NCBI RefSeq assembly: GCF_964275005.1
Contig: NC_092686.1
Span: forward strand, 14,046,431 to 14,110,430
DNA length: 64,000 nucleotides
Direction: 5' to 3'
Source of the DNA: Diadema setosum
Taxonomy: Eukaryota > Echinodermata > Echinoidea > Diadematoida > Diadematidae
Part shown: in pieces, positions 9,597 to 21,950 of the stretch
How the letters are laid out: each line of letters begins with the position of its first letter
Position numbering within the stretch: position 1 is the stretch's first letter
The notes under the pieces: generated by a model
Database searches by the model: none
Seen by the model: the letters and a program-made list of their open reading frames with translations, nothing else
What the model was told of the DNA's origin: nothing
Program-made: the position numbers and the translations under genes

Positions 9597-12408
9597 GTGG
9601 TAAGGGTCTAGGAATTCAACGGCTGTTAGGATCATCGAGAGGCGGTAGGTGATATTATCCTCATATTTTTCTAATCATGCGTGTTGGCAGGATTTCATAC
9701 CTTGTCTACATAAAACACGCGAAAATTGCCGTTTGAAGTACTCTTCCAGAATTCCCAGATAGTGTAAGCGCTCACCATTTTACCGAGTCTCTCGGGAGTT
9801 GTGTTTCTTCTATTTTAAATCTGTATATGGACAAGTTTAGATCAATCAGAAACTCTACTATATACTAACTGAATTGTACTGACTGTATAACAAAACAAAA
9901 ACCAACTCTTGTTTCATACAATATAATCAAGTTGGTTATAGTGTAGTTGTTATTAAGAAACAATATTATTCTCTATAGTAAATACATACTTTTGAGTGAG
10001 GTAAAATACTTGAGAGCCTTTTTTTTTTGGCATTAAATGCATTTTGTAACTCAAATATCAATGGGTGTTTCCCCAAATATGTACAACTTGATGCCATAAT
10101 AATTCCATGAACTTTACTGTTTACATGAACTACAAGGAATTTAGTAAATGACAGCATTTTAATCGGAGTGTCATCAAGTACAATATTACCTGACCGTACT
10201 TTCAATTACATTGTTAAAAAAACATAAATTTAGTACTTTGCACACCAAGAGATAGCTTCCTAGGACACATCCACAAGTAGCATTATTGTAACATGAAATT
10301 AAAAAATTGAAGAATTTTGGGGTCTTCGTGAGACCGAAAAATAGAGGTATTGGCAAATACAAGGAGGAGCTTAACAGAAGACACATGGATATCGTTGACC
10401 TAAATTACAGATAGTGTAGAATGTAGCATGATAGGCTACATTGGGGTACACTACAAACAGTTGTCACGCGTAACACTTGCATAATGAATGCGTTTTATAA
10501 TAGTATAGCGAGGAGTTTTACATCTACGACGCTAATTAGAAATATGTTATTGTCTTCTGCGCCTGACACGTTCACGGCGTCGAACGCTCACTATTTTCCG
10601 CAGAATCAAACTGTTGACTCGAAATTGTTGTTTCTTTAAAAAGAGTGTTTTGCTGCGTTATGAACACATTATCCTTGCTGTCCTTTCTTCGGATTGTTAA
10701 TAAAAGTTTTATTCATCAATTCTCTGCTCTAGGTGGAAATCGTGGAGGTATTCAACGGCTTTTGGGCATTCCTGGTATTATTATTATTATTATCATATTA
10801 TTCATATATACATGCGTGCTGGAAGGTTTTCATGCATTGTCTACTTGTCAATTTCTGGTTTGAAGTATTTTTACATAATTTCCAGGGGTTTTTTGTAACC
10901 GTTTCCCTTATCTTCACCCAGATTCTTGGGAGTTTTGTTATTGCAATATCAAATGTTAACCCGTTAAAGAATTTAGTCCCGAATATACTCGGGCAGGTGG
11001 GAAAAGCGTGTTGTAGGAAGATCAGCCCGTCCTCAATGGGTTTAAGAAATAAGGGTATTATGCTCTTAATACATCATTCACAAAATCTGCTACTGCGAGT
11101 AGGGCCTTTACATGTACTACATCCCGTCACCGCCGTCATGATTTGTCACCTTCTGGTCAACTGGGGACTAAAGAGCATGAATTATTATGAAAATTACAGT
11201 GATGATAATGAAACACAAAAACGGAGAAACAAAAATCGAAAATGGTGACAGATTCATCACTATAAACACTAGGAAGGAAATGAATTGTATATTTGATGAT
11301 TCTACAATGCAACCAATAGGTAGGTATTGCACCATTTTTGATAGTGTTTTGCTGTATTGTGAATATATCCACTATCTGACTATGCTGTTCTTACTTTTGA
11401 TGATTATCAATCACATTTCACCGATTCTCTTCTCTAACTGCTCCCCCAGGTATTCGACGGCAGTGGGAATCCTCTAAAGGCAGTAGGTGATAGTATCATA
11501 TCATTTTCCTATAATACGTGTTGACTGGGGTTTTTATCCTGACTTGTGGCCAAAATTGTTGTTTGAAGTACTTTTCCACTATTTACAGATATTGCATTGA
11601 AAGCACTCTCGATATCTCTACCCTTTGGAATTAACTCCCTCTTCATATTCAGAATGCCTTATCTATTGAATAAAACTCATTTGTTCAATCAGTTGTATTT
11701 TTTTTTTTCTGGAGCCGCACACAGTTATTAATGATTGTAACACTGAATCACTGAATTTTGGTTTTGCATTGTCCAAATGTTGTTGTGTCTTCCAGTCTGT
11801 TCTGTATGAATAGCAACAGTGCGCTAGAAACACCAGTATAAAGCGCCACATAAATGTATTTATTATTATTATCATTATTAGTAGTAGTAGAAGTAGTAGT
11901 ATTACTATTATCATTATTATTAGTAGTAGTAGTAGTAGTATCACCCAGTCTATTCAGAGTTGTGCATTTTCAGGTTTTCCTATTACCTACATCAATCAGA
12001 AAATCTGCTACTGAGTTTCTAAAATGGCAAAAAGCAATACCAATTCAACGTCTATCGCACGTGAATTTGCCCTACGTCGTGCAATTGATATAGAAATGAT
12101 TTTGTCACGTGTTAATTTTCACTTAACGCACACAAGCGCTCTCACACACTTTGACAGCTTGTACACATGCACATAATTATCTTGCTACATCATCAACGAC
12201 GTTTATCTCTCATGACACCACAACGTCTTTCAATGAAAAAGAGAAGAGTGTCCGGTAACATTTCGGATCTGTCTCGTTGCCCTCCTGTTCTCTTGTAGTG
12301 CGACTGCAAGACATCATGAAACGAGAAGTGCATGATGCTCCGTAGATGTCGAAAATGCAGAATGCCGACCTCACCAAACGTGACGTCAATGGTGTGGGCA
12401 ATGACTGA
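9597..12408 (+). pseudogene. Locus 1: peptide gene relic with three different exon 3s and one exon 4
   Basis: Array DNA homologous to intron 2 of locus D starts at about 7010, but no exon 1 or 2 is present. Three exon-3 cassettes lie in series, each with an AG acceptor, phase-1 ends and a GT donor: 9597-9644 (GGKGLGIQRLLGSSRG), 10733-10774 (GGNRGGIQRLLGIPG, donor running into an ATT repeat) and 11450-11482 (GIRRQWESSKG). Exon 4 is 12299-12408; it reads VRLQDIMKREVHDAP, then a TAG at 12343-12345, so most of the acidic tail is lost, although the ancestral reading continues to TGA at 12406. AATAAA is at 12595. Without a leader it is probably dead, unless an exon 1 further left is spliced in. All three cassettes could in principle be joined in frame. 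Confidence 0.65.
11857..11944. repeat. Trinucleotide repeat (ATT/AGT)
   Basis: Runs of ATT and AGT triplets follow locus 1 exon 3c. They produce low-complexity leucine/isoleucine or valine reading frames on both strands that are not genes. Confidence 0.9.
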
Positions 12409-12761
12409 GGTGACGTGTCCATTGCACATTGGGCTTGAACCGCGTTGCAAAGCCCGCCACCGCCGTTATGCCTTGTCTCCTCCTGATTAATTATGACTTA
12501 CTAACAGCGTGAACAAAAAAAAAAAAAAATCACACAGTGTTGATTATTATAACTTTTCTTATGAATCATGTGATATTTTAGTACTTACGTAATCAATAAA
12601 CGAAAGTAAACTGCAAAACTTGTACTTCTGTTTTGTTTCTTTGTGTAGCATGTTGTTTCATGTCATATGCAGCAGCTGAAGTGTGAGATCTTATCATTCG
12701 TATAAACACTCATATTATCTTATGCTCTCAGTGTGTTTCGTGAAAAGAGTATGAAGAAGAA

Positions 12762-13001
12762 CATCCGATACTCTATCTATTAAGGGCAACCATTGTCACA
12801 TGTTACTTTAGTAACATAGGGAAACAGTACTATTTTAGAAACGAATAGGGTGAAAGGAAAAGAAGATTGAAATTCTCTTAGCATCCGATACTCTGGGTAT
12901 CTATTAAGGGTAACCATTGTCACATGTTACTTTAGTGACATAAGGAAACAATAATTTTTGAGAGACGAATAGGGTGAAAAGGGAAATAGAAAAGAACACG
13001 A
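12762..13001. repeat. 120-bp tandem duplication in the 3' flank of locus 1
   Basis: The block beginning CATCCGATACTCT at 12762 is repeated at 12882, exactly 120 bp on. Both contain a block (CACATGTTACTTTAGT, then AGACGAATAGGGTGAAA or similar) related to the 3' flanks of loci D-G, so the duplicated piece is array DNA. It was duplicated only here. Confidence 0.8.
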
Positions 13002-13257
13002 TGACACTGTATTATTAGCAATTGTTAAAATCAACATCTCAAAAGTATACAGAAAGGAGAATCAATGGTTTGTCGTGTGGACGCTTCTGCTAACTTGCGA
13101 ACGTGTGAATTAAACCGATATGTACTGCGAGTATTGAAGTTCAAGTCAGAGTTCCCTCTATTCCCATTGGTCCTATGGATACAGCTAAATACACTGTATA
13201 ACCAAAGATAATGGCCTAATTATATCATATTAACCACACACACATTATATATATACA

Positions 13258-13288
<31 letters not shown>

Positions 13289-13305
13289 GTATATATGTAT
13301 ATATA

Positions 13306-13550
13306 TGAAGAGTTTGTTTGCAAAAACCGATAAGTCCATTTTTGAAGATTTTGAAGTACGGTCTCTGTCATAAAGTACAAAATAATACCTTTTAAATGAT
13401 ATATTGGTCACTACATATAAAGGTATATTTTTGAAGTTATGGTCAAAAGAAGCAAAAATTTTCTTATTATTCTCTTTATATTTCTTGACATTTAATCGCA
13501 AATATCTCCATTTGACAAATATGGACTTATCGGTTTTTGCAAACAAATTC

Positions 13551-13554
<4 letters not shown>
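13306..13554. mobile_element. 249-bp MITE with 35-bp inverted ends, in a TA repeat
   Basis: The ends are TGAAGAGTTTGTTTGCAAAA and its inverse, continuing through CCGATAAGTCCATTTTT. It sits inside a TA microsatellite (about 13243-13305 and 13555-13592), consistent with a TA target. A second, nearly identical copy is at 37357-37605. It has no coding capacity; open frames across it on either strand are chance. Confidence 0.85.
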
Positions 13555-13597
<43 letters not shown>

Positions 13598-13599
13598 CT

Positions 13600-15260
13600 A
13601 TTCATTTATATATTCCAATCCGTCGTCGGTGGAGGGGTATCACATCGAAAGAAAGATTCACTAAGGTCTTGTTTGGTCACGTGTCTTGTATCTTGTAGAT
13701 ACGAACATCAATTTTAAACAATCGATTGCTGTATTTTGCTGCTCCATGTTACTGATGAAAAAAAAAAAGAAATTTAAGTATTCTTGAGATCCAAAGATTA
13801 GAAAGATATACAAAACTACCGAAGCAATCGATATTTGTCTCCTTATGCTCACTTTAGAAGGTAGGTTATTCGAGGATATTATGTATGGTTGCTGTCCATA
13901 ATCGAAAATCTCGCTTCTACCCGGAAACTTGTTCTTTAAATAGTTGTGTAGAAAGAAAAAAGATTTGGAAGTTGGTTGCATACCTTCATTCAACGGGTGG
14001 TGGTCACATGTATGACTGTGTCTGTTGAAACAGATAATTAAATATAAATTTGATGATTGTATACAACACAAGATGATTGTACGCAAGCTTCAGGAGAAAT
14101 CCTAGTGCCTAAAAGCCACCAAGGAAAGCAATAGAAAAAATGTTCTAGGAACATTTTCAAGCAGAGAAAAAAAAAATTAAATGAGATGAGATTTAATAAC
14201 ACACACAAAACTTATGAAATGATACAATACAAAAAAAAAGGAACCACACACATGATCAAAGATAAAAAAGTATAGCAACATTTCTCTATTTGCATTAAGA
14301 ATCAAATCAATAAACTGTTGACAAATCATGCCATACACTATTAAACCACAGCACACTATCTTCTTAAAGTGAACGCATGCCCTTTTAGATTATAAAAGCT
14401 GGGATTGTTTACTTTTAAAATGTATGTGTTGTCCTGAATAAATCAATTTATATGAAAATGAAATAGAGAATGCATTATTGATATTGTACAATTTAGGTAA
14501 GGGTTGTAACTGTTTTTTGTTTTTTGTTTTTTTAAACAAGACACCGACGGGTAAAAGAGTCAGACATACATTCATATATTTCTGTTAACAAGAAAGCACT
14601 TAGAGACTCCCAAGAGGTTGATCAAGGTTCGACAAAATGAGTTTTCTGCTAAAGCAACCAACCCTAGGCTTTCGTTAAGAGGGCACAGATCACATGACTG
14701 CAGTTCGACCCCTTCAAATCATCATGAAGAAATACACCAAGGTCCTACATACATGGCATAGCCATGTGTCTACACCAGTGAAGTTCACAGTTATATACAC
14801 GTCGCTGTTGTCATAATGATATGAGACACAGAATGTAATGGAATTGGTTCGTATTCTTTTAAACGAAGTAATCTGGTTTCAGGCTCTGTCAATTTAAAAA
14901 ATGATATGCTAGACGAGAATTTCGTCTGCCATTTCATTTAATGTTGATTTTGCTGTTATACATGCTGTTAAATAAAGTCGCAGAGATTTTGAAGTATTCG
15001 CCACATAAAGCAATAGCATGGGTATGTGTGAATTAACGAGACCGTCAACAACCTTTCAATGAGGTTAACCATTATACCATTGATATCTTTCTTTTTGAAA
15101 TGCCATTGTATATTGCTTGAAAAAAAAAAAATGCTCTGAATATCAACCATTATAGTCCGTTCGACGAAGTATGAAAGCCCGTGTTTATTTTGCAGAAAAC
15201 CACCCCGTTCTCCTTTCTTGTCTGGCATTCTATTATCATACTATTTCGGTAGGAGGGAAA
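13600..15260. other. Intergenic DNA and 5' flank of locus A
   Basis: No gene is recognised. The last 600 bp resemble the upstream flank of locus B (shared words include TTTGTTTTGCAG-like and CCACCCCGTTCTCC). Short open frames are AT-rich and unlike any protein I know. A T-rich tract lies at 14513-14533. Confidence 0.5.
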
Positions 15261-15461
15261 AGGGCATCACTGTATAGTTGTATACAGAGTTGACAGTTAG
15301 CTTTAGTAAACTTGCATTACATGTGTTAAATGAATACGGTGTCTGAATAAAACCGTGAGCTGCTCGTAGGGATCTAAAGAATCTAAATTGGCTGTTATAC
15401 CAGAAGACACGTTTTGCCGAAAAGAATTTCTGCTTACTCGCTGAGAAAAATGAAGAATTTT

Positions 15462-17463
15462 GAAAGTGTGTGTATAGTGTCAGCTCTTGGCTCTGAGTAG
15501 TCTGGCTGACGATAGATTAAGTCCTGTTACAGTGGTATAATGGTATAGATTATGAACTCCGAAGAAAAGCGGCGTTGCACAAATGTATTCCGTGAAATAA
15601 ATTGTTTATTATTGACGAAGCTCGGTACTTTCCGGCTCGTCAAAATGAAATAAAAATCAAGTAGTACAAAAAATGAACAATTCAAAGGGTTACATAAACG
15701 AACAGTATTGCTGCAAAAATTACTATCCTACCAAATCACATTGTGGCAGACATACACACAATCATGGAGTTTAAATGGTTAAATAGCACCTGGAAAAGGG
15801 GGGGGGGGGTGTGCGGATCGAGCCACCGAGTCCTTCAGTTCACTCGCGTGAAGTTCACAAAGTTGGGGTGTCCAAGGGTCTTACACGCGGGAGAGCGGAC
15901 GACGGGCAGGTGCGTCACCCTGGAGGACGAGGACGGTGAGTGGGTCCGAAGGCGGGGCTCCGAGACCTGACCAGTAACGAACGACGCCGACAGATGCCGA
16001 ATAATGACGAGTGTTTGGCGAGTGGCGTGATGCCGAGTGCCGGGATGCTGCGTGCTGAATAGCAGCTCGGGATTGATGAGTGCAGGATGTCGCGTTATAT
16101 AGCGATGCGGGCTGGACGTTTGTCGTGAGCTTTGTCGTGAGCTTTGTCATAAGCTTTGTCATAAGCCCAGCTCATCCCTGAAATAATCAAAATATCGGGT
16201 TAAGCAATTAAGGGGTAATTCTAGCGTTCATACCTTTAAACTTCCCTCTGCCATGTGTCTGCCACATTCATCTTATCAACAAAAGGTTTATACCTGTATA
16301 TATATAATCAGTTCAATTACACACTTATCTATTACAACGGATCACCATCTCAATCATACATAATTATGACTTCTATATACTGTAACTTCATAGGCCAACA
16401 TATAATAACTCGGTTAAAACAATAATTTCCTCACATTCAAACCGCCTCTTCCTGTTATTATTCTCGCTCAGAAATGATACATATATGCAACTCGAAATTA
16501 CTGCGGACGGTAATAATAATACCTCTCAGAACATCAAGTAATTACGTGTAAACAAAATTAATGGTGGTAGCTCACCATAATGTGCATTTCTTCTGCCTTG
16601 CTATAAATTAAAACCCAACCTTATCAATAATTGGGATGCAATAAGCAACGCACATCTTTCTCATATTACAACAGTTATCTTCTTTACATTATAAATATCT
16701 TCCTTCTTGGAATTCAGTTTCTATACAAAACTTGGAACATTATTATATGAAAATTGATTACACTTCTGCTCGCTGGATATTACAATTCTTCAGACTTTTC
16801 AGAAGCAGAAAATTACTTTTACTCAATTAATGCAGGCAATTAAAATTTTCCTCCACCTTGAGTTGGAGATACAAAAATACTTAACAAATTGCAATTAATA
16901 TAACTACTTACAGTTCATGAAAGGGGTGAGTCGAGCTGGGGGAAGTTGGGGGCTTCTCCTGGCCTGTGCTGCCAAAAGTTGCGCTGAAATGGGCTCCTCC
17001 TGGCCTGTGCTGCCAGAAGTCACGCTGCCTGCAAATCTGTGTTTTTGCCAGCCATGCTAAAACCACCTTGCAAATTATAGGGCGTGCCTCAGCCTCAGTG
17101 CCTTCCCAATTCCCTATAGCTACACACACATAGGAGCCTGGGTTGCAGCTCCTCAGCTCTTCATCCTTCTGCAAGGAGCTCTTGGTATCATCTGTCTACT
17201 CTCACACCCTCTCTCTCATAACTGGGCTCTCTCATACTCACTTGCATACACAAACACAAAGGATTTTGCATCCTACCCAATTAAACCCACCTGTCTGAAC
17301 TATGCTAAAACCCTGGGATATGTGTTATTGACCCGCTAGTCAGACTGGTACCTTATCCTATTCCTTATAATAATCCCTAGCTAATGTGTTCAAAATAAAG
17401 CTAAGATGTGAGCATACATGATCCTAATGCAAATGAGAGGAGAAGGGGGGGGGGGGAAACTGG
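15462..17463. mobile_element. About 2-kb insertion of unknown type inside locus A exon 1
   Basis: The insertion is inferred because the two halves of exon 1 fit the intact exons of loci B and D on either side of it. Inside there are G runs at 15799-15808 and 17446-17457, a GC-richer stretch at 15830-16110 with tandem GTGAGCTTTGTC-like words at 16122-16160, and two copies of CTCCTGGCCTGTGCTGCCA at about 16955 and 16990. No transposase, reverse transcriptase or clear inverted end is visible, so the class is open. Confidence 0.5.
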
Positions 17464-18751
17464 TCGCATTGTGACATATAGTCCTTCTGGTCGTCGGAGT
17501 TCTGTTCGCGAAGGAAAGTGGTAGATCAAATGGATTTGTAGATTTTATCGTCCCTTTTATTCCTTTCGCATAAATTCATACCTTCAGCTGTCTATCAGTG
17601 TTTTCTTTTTTTCGGAGGGGGGTGGGGGACACCCTCTGAAATATCGCCCTTGCGAAATTCCAAACAATCTACACTAGAAAGGCAATACATGTATGGTAAT
17701 AAATAGATCCATTTTGTATATAGTCTAGGCCTACTTTAGACCTCTTCTTGATGTAATCTTCTGAGAACTGAGAGTATATGTATGACCACAATGTACAGTA
17801 CGTTCGTTCCTCTTTTAACAATAACTATTTTACTTTTTCACCCTCCGTTTCAACAGATGCACACCAGGATGGTTTTGGAGGTAGGTTGTCAACTTTTACA
17901 GTGAATTTTGTTTTTGTGCATAATATATCTTAAATCTTTACCAACGCTCATAAACGTAATTCACTTATGTTACTTTGGTCTAACGTTCATGTTTCCCCAC
18001 AAAGTCTTCGATTCAAAAAGTTTTTAACTTCTTTTTCTCTAGAATTTTGCTTGCCTTTTCGTCCCCCTATTTCGTTAGTCAAACACGTAGAAACGTAAAA
18101 TGAAGGATGCTTAAAATATGCACAAGCATTTGATTTGAGTGGGTGCATGACAGTTTTCTCGTGTAATTTCTCGTGTGGTCAATGTAGCATGAAAAAAAAA
18201 AGTGAATTGGAGAACATACTAGATAAGCATATACATGTAGGATATTTGGAGATGCTGTGTTGCCAATTTGGGTAATATCACAGTGCGCATGCTCCGCGTC
18301 AAATACATGACATTTTACGACTTGGTATACATGACACGTTACCCCCTCCTAAAAAAAAAAAAAAAAATAATAATAATAATAGTAATTGATTACCTATGAT
18401 GAATATGTGCTTAGACTGATAACCATGAACGCAAATTATCAAGCAGTCATGATGTAAAGGAGTTCATTGTCATTATAAGTTGAATAAAAATCCAAATTCC
18501 GATTTTATAGGTTTCCGGTGTAATTCAGATTTTTAATTCAGAATCTATCTTCACTTCGTTTTTAGCGTTCAACACATTCTTGCTTTAAGAGTTGACGTAG
18601 ATTAATTTGTTTGTCCAAAATTCTTAACAACAAAACAGTTGACTATAATAAACGTTTATTGTTAGGATTGTTCAAATGCATAACATGCACGTTTCTTCGC
18701 TGATGCTGCTGCATGGTTGGCAGACGTTGCTGGGGACACGACCTTTTTTTA

Positions 18752-18863
18752 TCATGGCTACTACCAAAACACTGATCAATTCAGTGCTTATTTACGTCGA
18801 TGTAGGGCGATTTGTCAATCAGTTGCAATGAAAACATCTCGACGGAAGAATTTCATGAATTTG
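18752..18863 (+). repeat. Direct duplicate of SINE body
   Basis: About 112 bp from TTATCATGGCTACTACC through GAAGAATTTCATGAATTTG are repeated at 19015-19127, 263 bp downstream, with almost no differences. Both copies are headed by a T run. The second copy is attached to the tRNA-like head; the first is not. Confidence 0.75.
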
Positions 18864-18920
18864 AATAATAAAGCAGTACCCGCTGCATGCTATAAGGATT
18901 GAGAACCAACACTTGCTGTC

Positions 18921-19087
18921 GGGCGAAAGCCCGGTGGTCTAGTGGAGATGACTCCTGTCCGGTGATCAGGAGGTCGTATGTTCGAATCTTGCTCGAGTAT
19001 GTACGCCCATGATTTTTTATCATGGCTACTACCAAAACACTGATCAATTCAGTGCTTATTTACGTCGATGTAGGGCAATTTGTCAAT
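18921..19087 (+). mobile_element. tRNA-headed SINE, full-length form
   Basis: The head (18921-19009) has a box-A-like GGTGGTCTAGTGG and a box-B-like TGTTCGAATCT, with a CCTG/CAGG anticodon-arm pairing. Next comes the short dyad CATGATTTTTTATCATG, then the body CACTGATCAATTCAGTGC and GATGTAGGGCAATTTGTC. The body is the same sequence that forms the arms of the foldback elements in the array introns, so this looks like the parent form. Part of the body is duplicated upstream at about 18752-18863. Confidence 0.65.
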
Positions 19088-20283
19088 CAGTTGCAATGAA
19101 AACATCTCGACGGAAGAATTTCATGAATTTGGACACGACCTTGTTCTGCATTTTCCTGAACACTATCATAATTATGACTAAGACTAACCTGTGCTGCGTT
19201 CTAACCACAAAGACAAGAGATTACAATGTTCTCAGAAGATTACCTCGAGTTTGTGGTCGGTTACCTCATGTCTGCTAAGACGCGATGTGCCATAACTAGT
19301 AGTATTGCGTCCGAACGGACAAGAGTTAACAATGTTCTCCAGGGCCTTATTTATGAAACTTTCAATAACAAGTTCCCATAGTTGTTATAAGCTACTGAAA
19401 TCCTTGCATCTGATTGGCTGAGAGCAAATTTGTCATAGAAATTCGGCATTAACTAATGTCCATTCAGTGGCTTCGAATCAATGTGTTTTTTCGGAGATGC
19501 AGACATCGGAACTTGCTCACTTGCTCTCTACGTACCAAACATGTTGTCCTTACGTCGGATTACTGACAAAATTTGTTTATCATGATTGTTTTCATCGCGT
19601 CCCTTCTTTAGGTGCGAGTATTCTACGACCCCGATGTCCTCCGAATTGCGGTAGGTTATGGAATGTTATAATTTTATTACCCTACATACGTTAAGCCAGA
19701 ACTGCCCGCTAAAATGGTCGTTTGAATAATGTGTTTCAGATAATGATTATTCACACAGTTTAAGTGTTCCAAATTTCAACATCAATCTCGTCGGAGTTGT
19801 ATATTTATGTCATGTGGAGACTACATTAGAATACGAGGCGACTCCATGTACTATACGAAGCGAATCAAGGCATGTTGATGCAAACTGACGCTAAATTTCC
19901 CTGCATGGCGAAAATGATGTACGAAAAAAAAAATGGTGCCAAAAGTGGGAGTGCACTCTGGATGGGTGTAAAATTAATTCTCTTCCCAACCTGATGGAAG
20001 TGATGTAACAGAAACTTAACTTGGCCCCTATACTTAAAACTTCTAAACAAGCATCCACATATCAGCAGCATCTTTTTCATTATGAGACAATGTTTCTAAG
20101 CATGATGAAGCATTTCATTAAACAAACGTTTCCTAAGTCCTCAACTTTGGCTTGTCTTTGCATCTCTCTTTAGAGCCTTTACGTGACGCTACAAAACGTG
20201 AAGTGAAGGAGGCCCTACAGTTTCTCAAGATTGAGAATGCCCAACGCACCAACTATGACGTCGGTGGTATAAACGATGACTGA

Positions 20284-21160
20284 AAAGACGGCTGCTTTGT
20301 CTTTTAGATCTTAATTATATCGTATCTCTGTGTTTGTAAGCATGTATTCTCTGCTAAGCAATCACATCACTAAAAAGTGAAAGCGGAATGTTTAAAACAA
20401 GTATTTTCCTCATACTGTTGTTAGAAGCAATAAATGCAAGAAAGCTATAGCACTCACTTTGTTTCTCTTCCTTTGAGTGACGTGTTCTGCTCCTTGTCAT
20501 TATATATTTTGTACGTCTTTTACAACAAGCAACGAGATGTTGAGTGTATAGTGGGTTTTCAATCATCACTTTTCTGTATCCATCAAAAAGGAATCGGAAG
20601 GGGAATTGTTTTTAGTACTGTATTGTTATTCAGTCCCACATAACACATGTGCAAAGACTTATCGACAACCTCTGGGAATCCAAAACCCGAAATTTTCATC
20701 TGCGACTTAGTTCCACCGACCGGTTGCCAAATGTTTGCAAACCTATTGGTTGAGAGCGGCTTGCGAAAGTTTTTCGAACAACAACAGCAGCAACAACACT
20801 ATTCGATGACGAAAAGGCTGTTGGTCGTCTCATAGGTTAGAAAGCATGTACTGTGAATATTACTGAAGGATGACTAACAAAGGACTGCTCACAGTACAGT
20901 GTAATCAAAAGTAGAAGTAGTCAGTAGGAAACCAAGGGTCAGCATGGTTCTACCTTACAGACAAGTCAGGATCATGGATTTTGTTGTTTAATAAGAAAGA
21001 AGAAGAGGAAGCAATAGTTCTCTCCCTTCTGTTAAATTGAATGAAGAGGAGGAGCTAGAGGAGGATACAAAGGCATGTGGGTAAGGCCACTGTATCTACG
21101 ACTTTAGTATCTGAATCTCTGTCTCCTACTACAATGGTCAGCTCTGAAATGCGACTCCGA
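20284..21160. other. 3' flank of locus A
   Basis: No gene is recognised. The block at 20648-20830, from TGCAAAGACTTATCGACAACC to the CAG/CAA repeat, recurs in the 3' flank of locus B at 24322-24490. The two flanks therefore come from the same duplication. A CAACAG-type repeat lies at 20780-20796. Confidence 0.5.
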
Positions 21161-21162
21161 AA

Positions 21163-21950
21163 ATGTCGCCCGAATTAAAGGCCAAACGCAAGCATGTAAT
21201 GCAAGCCATCGATGACTGTGGTAGCGGCAATCGGCGGCTGTTCTCTATTGCAGACGGTCTTTTACATCGCATACTCCAATCTCCCCTTCTAGTAAACATC
21301 AACATTTCATGGAATATCTGCCTCACGCTTTCAGCAACTTCTTCAAAGCAAGGACTACACACATTTAGAGCAACCTATCCAACAATAAAACACCTCTTTA
21401 TATTTACACCTCTGGCTGCTTGGATCTTTTCTACTCACTGATGCTAACGATAATGAGTCACTTCTTCGATTAACTCACAGCCAAATCATGTAAGTTGAGT
21501 CCCATTCCTACTACACTACTTACTGATTATATTCACACCTCTGTACTAATTCTGGCCAAAATAATCAACATAATCCTCGAGCGTGTTGTTTTCTCCAGGC
21601 TCTCAGAATATATCTCTGACAACAGCCTCCTTCACCTCAACGACATGCTCGAGACTCTGCTTGCCAACATCACCGTAACCATATTATTCAAATAAACAGC
21701 AGCATTATCGTTTTTCTAATGTTTTCTTTTATGTGATATTCAATCATCATATCTAGTATAGATCATGATTGCCATTCTGACGACATACATTTTGTAGGCA
21801 TACGGGTCCTTTTCTCCAACCAAATTGATGCTACAAATACATGTACCCTCAAACGACTCCAGCTATGTGTTGATGACATGCGGTCATGGATGAGCTCTCG
21901 TCCATTGCAGTTCCTCTTTCTGACACAAATACAGCGATGAAAACACACTT
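21163..21950 (+). mobile_element. Decayed LINE fragment (reverse transcriptase region)
   Basis: Degraded pieces translate as a CR1/L2-type LINE: CGSGNRRLFSIADGLLHR (the linker before RT, around 21215-21270), ILAKIINIILERVVFSRLSE and YISDNSLLHLND (RT motif region, 21550-21640), then LCVDDMRSWMSSRPLQF (downstream RT, 21860-21910). Several frame breaks and deletions separate them. A homologous but shorter relic lies in the B flank at 24965-25250, so the insertion predates the A/B duplication. Confidence 0.65.

Larger units (their letters stand above)
15450..20283 (+). pseudogene. Locus A: Cys-type peptide gene with exon 1 split by an insertion
   Basis: Exon 1 starts ATGAAGAATTTT at 15450, then is interrupted; its 3' part resumes at about 17464 and reads VLLVVGVLFAKES to 17520 with donor GTAGAT, with a stop just before this in the same frame. 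Exon 2 is 17857-17880 (DAHQDGFG), between a CAG acceptor and GTAGGT. Exon 3 is 19612-19650 (GASILRPRCPPNC). Exon 4 is 20174-20283: PLRDATKR, then the acidic tail EVKEALQFLKIENAQRTNYD and onward to TGA. AATAAA follows near 20429. Exons 2-4 keep phase 1 and good splice sites, so the loss looks recent and confined to exon 1. It is paired with locus B, with which it shares the CPPxC cassette and 3' flank. Confidence 0.7.

Noticed and set aside
13220-13664. Frames with IYIYIYI over the MITE and TA repeat
   Set aside because: They are a TA microsatellite read as tyrosine/isoleucine plus MITE ends. The same frame recurs at 37352 only because the MITE does.
15462-17463. LTR-type element in locus A exon 1
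   Set aside because: I see no direct repeats at the ends, no primer-binding site and no coding remains, so there is no basis for the call.
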